Assembly: GCA_947385505.1 (NCBI GenBank)
Contig: CANDLP010000075.1
Span: forward strand, 1 to 8,852
Direction: 5' to 3'
Source of the DNA: an uncultured Clostridia bacterium
GTDB taxonomy: Bacteria; Bacillota; Clostridia; Oscillospirales; Ruminococcaceae
DNA: 8,852 nt
Below the pieces are notes generated by a model, which was given only the letters and a program-made list of their open reading frames with translations, was not told the origin of the DNA and made no database searches. The translations under genes and the position numbers were made by a program. Shown in pieces: positions 1 to 7,300 of the stretch; positions within the stretch are counted from its first letter, which is position 1; each line of letters starts with the position of its first letter.

Positions 1-331
1 GGGAAAATACGGAAGAGTGCCGCTTCAACCAAACGCCGTAAACATAATAGTTGCCGACGTAAGCTTTGACGGTATCTCAAATTCCGTTGGACAACTTGAT
101 TCCGCATATCTTATGGAAGATGAGCCGTTTAAGGTTATAATCAATCTTTGCGGTGAAGAAGAGTGGAACAAGATTCTTAAAAATGGCTTGATAGATCAAA
201 ATTCATTTGATTATATCAGTAATCCGCCCTTGTTAATGCCATATATAAAGGATAAAATGGCTTTTGATAAGACGGAGGGTAACATAAAAGTCTTTAATTC
301 GTTTTTTGCATGTAATGATGATCAAACATAG
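1..331 (+). CDS. 3' end of an unrecognised protein gene (5' end outside window)
   Basis: The frame that ends at the TAG at 329-331 is open back to the first complete codon at position 2, so I read this as the C-terminal part of a gene starting upstream. A GTG at 17 could be taken as a start, but no ribosome binding site lies at a useful distance before it, and the codons upstream (GKYGR) read as normal protein. About 109 residues are visible. They start with a hydrophobic strand-like stretch (VNIIVADVSF), continue through an acidic middle, and end in a short tail (FFACNDDQT). I see no membrane segment, metal-binding cluster or known catalytic motif, and I do not recognise the family. No hairpin terminator follows it, so its transcripts may run toward the Fic gene about 120 bases downstream. 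That the reading frame is coding is fairly likely; the function is unknown. Confidence 0.6.
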   Translation, partial: GKYGRVPLQPNAVNIIVADVSFDGISNSVGQLDSAYLMEDEPFKVIINLCGEEEWNKILKNGLIDQNSFDYISNPPLLMPYIKDKMAFDKTEGNIKVFNSFFACNDDQT

Positions 332-376
332 AATAAATCGGGTTTTGTATAATTTGGTAAAAATAAAATGGAATTG

Positions 377-405
377 TTGACTTTTGAGTAAAATCGACGT
401 ATAAT
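377..405 (+). promoter_or_regulatory. Near-consensus housekeeping promoter for the Fic gene
   Basis: TTGACT (377-382) and a perfect TATAAT (400-405) are separated by 17 bases, the ideal spacing for the main vegetative sigma factor. Transcription should begin near 412, giving a leader of about 40 bases before the ATG at 451. An imperfect dyad overlaps the -35 box and spacer: GTTGACTTTT at 376-385 faces AAAATCGAC at 390-398. It could be a repressor site, but the match is imperfect and this is only a suggestion. Confidence 0.85.
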
Positions 406-435
406 AAAAATGTTCATATAAAGGCTATTGCAGAA

Positions 436-440
436 TGGAG
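436..440 (+). promoter_or_regulatory. Ribosome binding site of the Fic gene
   Basis: TGGAG lies 10 bases before the ATG at 451. It is a modest Shine-Dalgarno match with slightly long spacing. The next in-frame ATG, at 478, has no comparable site, and this supports the 451 start. Confidence 0.6.
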
Positions 441-450
441 ATAATATTTA

Positions 451-1188
451 ATGACAGGTATAAATGATAAATACTCAATGTCGCAGGAAAAAAATATTTT
501 CTTGGCAAAAAGACTTCTTGTTGACGTTGTATATAAAAGCGCTAACCTTGAGGGTATTGCCGTTACTTATGCAAATACTGTTGACATATTGAACGACGTA
601 GGCGTGGAAAAATTAAAGCCGTCGGAGATCAGCAAGGTGTTTTGCCTTCGTGACGCTTGGCACTATGTTTTGGATAACATTAACACCGACGTGAATTTAG
701 GATTCTTACAATCCGTCCACGAAATAGTTGCAAGATACGATGTGAGTTACAATGAACTGGGTAAATTACGAAGCAGCGATGATATTCTGGTCAGCGGTAC
801 ACTGTGGCGTCCCGCTAGTCCACACGCGGAAAAGCTCCATTGTGAATTGCAGGAGCTTTTGAAAATCCCCGTTGTACCCGACAGAGCGATTTCGGTTATG
901 CTTTGGATAATGCGAAGTCAGATGTTTGCGGACGGCAATAAAAGAGTGGCTTCAATGGCAGGCAATAAAATACTGATACAAAACGGTAAAGGTATTCTTT
1001 CCGTTCCTGTTGAATTGGACGGTACATTTAAGACCATGCTTGTTAAATATTACGAGACTAATGATATGCGATCTTTAAAAGAATGGATATACGAAAACTG
1101 CATTGACGGCGTTAATTCTGAGGTTAAAGATCAGGTGATCACAGAGGAAACCGAAAACGAAGAAGGTCAAGAATCGGAAATTCAGTAA
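451..1188 (+). CDS. Fic-domain protein with Gln in place of the catalytic His
   Basis: This 245-residue protein has the Fic fold, whose members usually transfer AMP or another nucleotide-derived group onto target proteins. Visible landmarks are: an N-terminal inhibitory-helix motif of the [S/T]xxxE[G/N] type, S30-A-N-L-E34-G35, where the glutamate normally blocks productive ATP binding; a flap-like segment G116-T-L-W-R-P121, which in Fic proteins positions the target; and the core Fic motif at 157-165, QMFADGNKR. The usual motif is HxFx[D/E]GN[G/K]R, so F159, D161, G162, N163 and R165 are kept while the catalytic histidine is Q157 (codon CAG, 919-921). The C-terminal 25 residues are acidic and probably flexible. 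The N-terminal motif makes it a self-inhibited (class II-like) Fic, without need of a separate antitoxin gene, and none is seen next to it. It has its own promoter and terminator. The Fic fold is near certain. Ordinary AMP-transfer activity is doubtful because the histidine is needed as the base. From memory, related ICE and phage Fic proteins also carry Q here, so this may be a distinct subfamily rather than a dead copy. Confidence 0.9.
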   Translation: MTGINDKYSMSQEKNIFLAKRLLVDVVYKSANLEGIAVTYANTVDILNDVGVEKLKPSEISKVFCLRDAWHYVLDNINTDVNLGFLQSVHEIVARYDVSYNELGKLRSSDDILVSGTLWRPASPHAEKLHCELQELLKIPVVPDRAISVMLWIMRSQMFADGNKRVASMAGNKILIQNGKGILSVPVELDGTFKTMLVKYYETNDMRSLKEWIYENCIDGVNSEVKDQVITEETENEEGQESEIQ

Positions 1189-1208
1189 AATATAAAAGTT
1201 ATGCATTT

Positions 1209-1252
1209 ATAAGAAACTCCGGTATGGGGTTTCTTATTATTTTTAATTTTTC
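1209..1252 (+). terminator. Intrinsic terminator of the Fic gene
   Basis: A 12-base-pair stem (1209-1220 with 1226-1237, containing one G-U pair) closes a five-base loop (GGTAT). It is followed directly by a T-rich run, TATTTTTAATTTTT. It begins about 20 bases after the Fic stop codon and insulates the giant gene downstream. Confidence 0.92.
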
Positions 1253-1262
1253 TGTAAAAAAC

Positions 1263-1291
1263 TTGACTTTTTTAATTTAAAGTGATAAAAT
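1263..1291 (+). promoter_or_regulatory. Promoter of the giant methylase-helicase gene, with extended -10
   Basis: TTGACT (1263-1268) and TAAAAT (1286-1291) are spaced by 17 bases. A TG at 1283-1284, one base before the -10 hexamer, makes an extended -10 element. Predicted transcription start is about 1297-1299, only some 13 bases before the ATG at 1311, so the leader is little more than the ribosome binding site. The first nine bases (TTGACTTTT) are the same as in the Fic promoter. Confidence 0.82.
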
Positions 1292-1300
1292 CATTTTAAC

Positions 1301-1306
1301 AGGAGG
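1301..1306 (+). promoter_or_regulatory. Strong ribosome binding site of the giant gene
   Basis: AGGAGG is followed four bases later by the ATG at 1311. The match to the 16S anti-Shine-Dalgarno is full, although the spacing is on the short side. It fixes the start of the 2458-residue protein. Confidence 0.9.
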
Positions 1307-1310
1307 AAAA

Positions 1311-4300
1311 ATGACAAGACTTGAACATGTTCAAAATGTGTACGATAAGGAAATCGAAAAGATAAAACAGCCCGAACTGTGGCAGCATACCCTTGAAAAC
1401 ATCGCAAGGTACTATAAATTCAGCTTTGCGGAAGCCATGCTGATAAACGCGCAGTCGGAAAATGTTTCGATAATGGCTACAATGCACGACTGGAACAGAT
1501 TCGGCAGACACATAAGACGCGGTGAACGCAGCATAGCCGTTTTCACCTCGAGAACCGACACCGCTTTGAAATACCTTTTTGATATTTCTCAGACTTATGG
1601 TCCGTCGATAGAAAAAAGCTGGAATATAAAAGAGTCGGCCGATCAGCGCGAAAAGCTGATACGAAGATATAATTCAAAATACGGTACCGATTATACCGAA
1701 TTAAGCGGGGTGATCAACAGCGTATACCGTTCCGCTATGGAAAGCATACTGGAGGATATTGAAAGAGAAATAAGCATTTTTGAGTACCAAAACGAGGCTG
1801 AAATCAAGAAGTTTATTTCCGACAGCGCATTTTGTATAATAATGACAAGGTGCGGCTATGAAATACCTTCGGATACCCTTGACTTTTCCTCGGTATCCGA
1901 AATTATACCCGACGGCTTGCTGATAACGGCGGGAAATTTATCAATGAAAGCAGCGCATAACGCGCTTATGGAAATCGAAAACGCAATAAGGAGGAAAGAT
2001 TATGAGCAGTATCAGATTCAGGGACACAGTGCCGGAGTACGAGGAGAAGAACGGAGCGCTTTATCCGAAATTGAAAGCGCCCAAGAGCAGGGCGGAGTTG
2101 AGTATAAAAGCGAGGAGAGCGATAGATATGCTGAACGGACTCAGCCCCTCGGCATTGGACGTGGTGAATATGAGCGGATTGGGCGAACGGATATGGGAAG
2201 AGATAGCCGACAGAGCGGACGAGAGGGAGGTCGAAATAATGAAGGCTATGCGGAAGAACCTGCCCAAGAACTGGGACGAACGGGTGCAAGCGCTGGCGGA
2301 AATACAATTGGAAGCGCAGCGGCAGGGGAACGAGCTTATGCAGGAATTAGTAGCTCAGCTGAGGAAAGCGGCGATGACCTTACCCCACCTGTCAGACGTG
2401 AGGGAGTGGCAGCTTCCGTAAATAATATTAAAACAGCGGAGTCGTCTGAAAATGACGACTCCTTTTCTTTTTCGGATATCGGGGACGGCGACGCGGTTGT
2501 GGAAATATTATGGTCTGAAAGCGAAGCGTTTGAAGACGGTGAGATCCTTTCCTTTGCGGAGGCAAATACTTTGTTTGCTTCTCTTGACAGCGAGCAGCGT
2601 ATAAATCGCGAAAAAGAAGATTGGACGGGATCATGGTACGATAAAACCAGATTTAATATCTACGCTAAAATTTACGGCGAGGAATACACATATTCCGGAC
2701 GTTACGATATAGGCGACGGCGACGGAGCGCTGATCGAACATCTGGAAACGATTAATGATTGGTATCTGAAGGAATATGAAAGCGACGATCTTGACGGAAG
2801 AAAAACTCTGATTCCCTATCTAAGAAAATTGTGCGATACTGCTTTTGACAAAGAAATATCCGAAACAGATGATCAAGAGGAAAAAATTAAATCGGTTATT
2901 ACTCATAATCCGGATTTTCGGCAGGAAGAGTTTTTGCAGGAAACGTTTTTTTCGGAAGAATACGAACAGGACGGCAGCGAGACTGTTATACGGGAAGAAC
3001 TGTTGATTGGAAGCGGATTTGCGGGTGGAAAAGAACGCATAGAAAGATTTTACACCGAGAAACAGCCCGATAAAAAGGCTTTTTCGGAAATGCTGAAAAA
3101 AGAATATGGAATAGGCGGTCACAGCGGAAAGGGAGATGTGAGGTTTGTTAACCACAACGGCAAAGGTATTTCCATTTCATTTAATAACGGTAAAAAAATA
3201 AGCTTGACATGGAATGAAATCGCCGAAAGGATTTCCAAACTGATTGACAACGGAGAATATCAAGGAATACCCGACAGTCGTTTAAAAGCCGAAAAGCTTG
3301 AGCATGAAATTATCCAAAAATACAATAACGTTGATAAATATTATATTAACTCGGAAAATGAAAGCATTACCCAAGTATATTACAATCCGGATAGCAGCGA
3401 GGGCGGGCAATTAGTATATAATTACTTTTCATTCGATGATCTGAAAGAAGCGTTTAAGAAAGATGATCCGCTTGACTATATTTCACAGATAGGAAAAGTT
3501 TCTCTTATTGATATTTCATCGGAGAGTTTTATCGGCAGTGCGGAAAGTTTTCTCGAATCCAAAGAAAATTTCAACAGCCGTGACACTTCTGCTATAAATA
3601 AACTAATAGATATTTTAGTTGAATTTGAGAACACGGAAAAAGAAGTTGCCCCGACTTCACAAACGGCTCAAACACAAAACGAAATTCTGACCGCCCAAAA
3701 GAACGTTGGTGATAGTGAACAAACGCAAGACAATAATCAAAGCATCAATGGCGGCGAACCGAACAATTTCACAAAGCCTTCCGTTCCACAAGTTCCTGTT
3801 AATTTCCATCTTGACGAAAATATTAACATTGATTATGCGTCGGGTGAAAAGGCGAAATATCGGGACAATATAGCCGCCATACGTACGCTTTTGAAAATCG
3901 AAAAAGAAAAACGCTTTGCCACAGCCGAAGAACAAGGCATTATGTCAAAATACGTAGGTTGGGGAGGATTGGCAAAGGCTTTTGACAAGGGTGCCGCCAA
4001 TTGGGAAAAAGAATATATCGAGCTTAAAGCCCTACTCTCCGGTAAGGAGTATGAAGCAGCTTTAAACAGCACCTTAACCGCATTCTACACGGATCCCAAC
4101 ATAATTCGTCCCGTTTATCGTTGTTTAGAGAGGTTTGGCTTTAAAAGCGGTGAGATACTCGATCCCGCAATGGGAACAGGCAATTTCTTTTCGGTTATTC
4201 CCGAAAATATTTCCGAAGAATCTCACTTATACGGAGTGGAGTTGGACAGCATTACGGGACGTATTGCAAAGCAATTGTATCCCAACGCGGATATACGCAT

Positions 4301-7300
4301 ACAGGGCTTTGAATATACCGGTTATGAGGACAATACCTTTGATATAGCCGTAGGAAACGTCCCCTTTGAAAACTATAGGGTTTCCGACAATTCGTATTCG
4401 GAGGAATACATTCTGCACGATTACTTTTTTATAAAAGCTTTGGATAAATTAAAGCCGGGCGGGATTGCGGCATTTATAACGTCTTCTGGAACGCTTGACA
4501 AATATTCAAACTCCGCGAGAGTGGAAATAGCGAACAGAGCCGAGCTTATAGGTGCCGTGCGGCTGCCCAATAACGCTTTCAAAGAAATCGCGGGCGCAAA
4601 ATCGGTTACAACGGATATAATTTTTCTTAAAAAAAGAGAACAGCCGAAAAGCTACGAAATGGATTCGCTTGATTTGCCCGATTGGGCAAGGGCTCCGGAG
4701 GATTTTTATAACCGGCGGGGAGATTTTATAGGCTGCTTTAACCTTTACTACCACACGCATCCCGAAATGGTTCTGGGCGAACATAAGATAGTAAAGAGCG
4801 CTTACGGTATGAACTTACAATGCCTGCCCCAAAAAGATGTTGAGCTTATTCCCGCATTGGAAACCGCGCTCGGCGCTTTAAAAGCGGAATTTACGGCGGA
4901 ACCTACTGTGATAGTTGAAGAAAATATAGAGGATATTGAAGAAAGCGGGCTTCCCGCTCCCAATGATTCACAAAACTACTGTTTTTATGTTGACAGTAAC
5001 AATAGCTTGTATTATCGGGAAAACGACCTCATTTTTCCCTATGAGACCAAGTCGGTAAAGGCGGAAAACGCGATAAAAGCCATGTGCGGTCTTTCCGAGG
5101 AGCTTCGTGAGGTAATAGACGTCCAATTAAAAGGATCGGGCGATTTCGCGCTCCGAAATGCGCAAAAAAAGCTTGAGGAAAAATACGATGAATTTGTAAA
5201 AGAGTACGGATACTTAAACAATCCAGACAATTCAAAGCTGTTTCGCGAGGATATGCGAAGCTCGCTTCTCCTTTCACTGGAAGAAGAAACAGAGGAAACG
5301 GAGATAAACGGTATATATAAAAAGGCCGAAATTTTTACCAAAGCCACCATTTCTCCAAGTAAATATATTGAAAGCGTAGACACGCCTCAGGAGGCTCTCG
5401 CGGTCTCGCTGAATTTGAAAAATAAAGTGGATATACCGTACATCGCACGTCTTTGCGGAAAATCGGAGGAAGAAGTCATAACCGATTTAGGCGATAAAAT
5501 CTATCAGAACCCCGCGGGATATGACGGTTCGCCTTGCAGCGGCTGGGAAACCGCCGAGGAGTATTTAAGCGGATATGTAAAAGATAAATTGGGTACCGCA
5601 ATGCAGTTTGCAGAGCAGTACCCAAATTTATTTGACCGCAATGTAACGGCACTGAAAGAAAATCAGCCGCTCTTTATCAACATTTCCGACATTGACTTTT
5701 CGGTAGGCGCAGTATATATTCCCGCTGATATGTACAGGGATTTTATTTATGAAACCTTTGAAACGCCGCTGTATTATCGAGTTATCGGTTCAATAAGCAT
5801 TGGCAAATCCGTTGACGTAGAGTACAGCGGCCTGCTTAATCAATGGAAGATTACCAATAAAAGCGTGTCGGATTCCATAACGATTTCCCAAGTATACGGC
5901 ACCGATAGGCTGAACGCCTATGAGATAATGGAGAGTTCTCTTAATCAAAAAAGAGTTGCCGTAAAGGATCCTGTTGAGTACATAAATCAAAAAGGCGATA
6001 AAGCCGTAAAGTACGTACTTAATGTAAATGAAACCCAGATAGCAAGAGCGCGTCAGACAAAAATTGAAGCGGAATTCAGAAATTGGGTTTTAAAAAGTCC
6101 GGAACGTATCGAAAGAATTGAACAGATATATAATGACCGTTTCAACAATATTAAGGTCAGGGAATATGACGGAAGCTACATAACGATCCCCGGTCTTAAT
6201 CCTCTTTTTAAATTTCGCCCCCATCAGCTTAACGCCATTGCGAGAATAGCTTCGGGAAACAACGTAATGCTTGCTCACGAGGTCGGCGCGGGAAAAACCA
6301 CCGTTATGGCGGGAGCGGGAATGTATCTGAGAAGCATAGGCGCAGCCAAAAAACCTCTTTATATAGTACCGAAGCCCATAGTTGCGCAGTGGGGCAGAGA
6401 ATTTGCCCGTTTTTTCCCTGCGGCAAAGGTTCTTGTAACAGATGAAAAGGACTTTGAGAAAAGCAATAGGCGAAGGTTTTTGGGCAAGATCGCCGCGGGA
6501 GATTTTGACGCGGTTATTATGTCCCACAGCCAGTTTGAAAAAATACCTTTGTCTCTTGAACGGCAGGAGGCTATATTCAACGATAAAAAAGCTCAGCTGA
6601 TGGCGGCTAAGGAAAAGGCAAGGGCAAGCGACGGAAAGAGGGCTTTTTCCGTAAAACAATACGCTTCCGCAATTAAAGCGCTTGATAAAAAGCTTACAAA
6701 GCTTCGTGCCGATTTCAAAAAGGACAGCTTTATGAATTTTGAGCAATTAGGCTGTGATTGCCTTTTTGTGGACGAAGCTCATATTTATAAAAATCTTTAT
6801 ACCGCCACTAAGCACACAAATGTGGCCGGAATAAATTCGAGCGCCAACAGTCAGCGTGCCTTTGATATGGATATGAAAGCCGCTTATTTTCAGGAGATAA
6901 ACAACGGCGGGGGAGTAACGATGGCGACTGGCACGCCGCTGTCCAACTCCATAGCCGAATGTTATGTTTTTCAGCACTTTTTGCAGCGTCCAATGCTCCA
7001 AAAAAGCGGTATTGACAGCTTTGACGAATGGGCTTCGGTATACGGAAATATAACCGTGTCCTTGGAGGTCAAGCCTACGGGAAACGGTTGGCGAATGCGC
7101 GAAAGGTTTGCCGAGTTTAAAAACCTTCCCGAATTGTGCAATATGCTTTCCCAATGCTTCGACGTTGTAAAAACCACCGATATTGAGGGGATAAATCTCC
7201 CCGAAATAATAGGGGGAAAACCTCAGATTATCGTTTGTGAGCAGTCGGCGGATCAGGCGCGTCAGGTTGAGGAAGGCATGAAACGCGCCGAGAATATCGA

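Noticed and set aside
17..331. GTG at 17 as the true start of the first gene
   Set aside because: There is no Shine-Dalgarno at a useful distance, and the frame is open to the window edge, so a truncated longer gene is simpler.
332..376. Terminator after the first gene
   Set aside because: No stem of useful length followed by a T-run could be found there.
1966..2307. 113-codon frame on the - strand over the nested-gene region
   Set aside because: The product is a His/Arg/Leu/Pro-rich string typical of an antisense shadow of purine-rich coding sequence, so a third coding layer is not supported.
1990..2421. Frameshift or gene fusion as explanation of the two open frames
   Set aside because: The giant frame is continuous from 1311 to 8687 and carries recognisable domains on both sides, while the nested frame has its own start and stop. 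No sequencing error is needed.
4135..4347. 70-codon + strand frame over the methylase SAM motif
   Set aside because: It has no ribosome binding site, its translation is unlike a structured protein, and the main frame here carries an intact catalytic motif.
6090..6746. 218-codon open frame on the - strand
   Set aside because: It lies opposite the helicase core, whose Walker A motif and flanks are clearly coding. The minus-strand product is Cys/His/Arg-scattered without a recognisable fold, and no ribosome binding site or promoter stands out.
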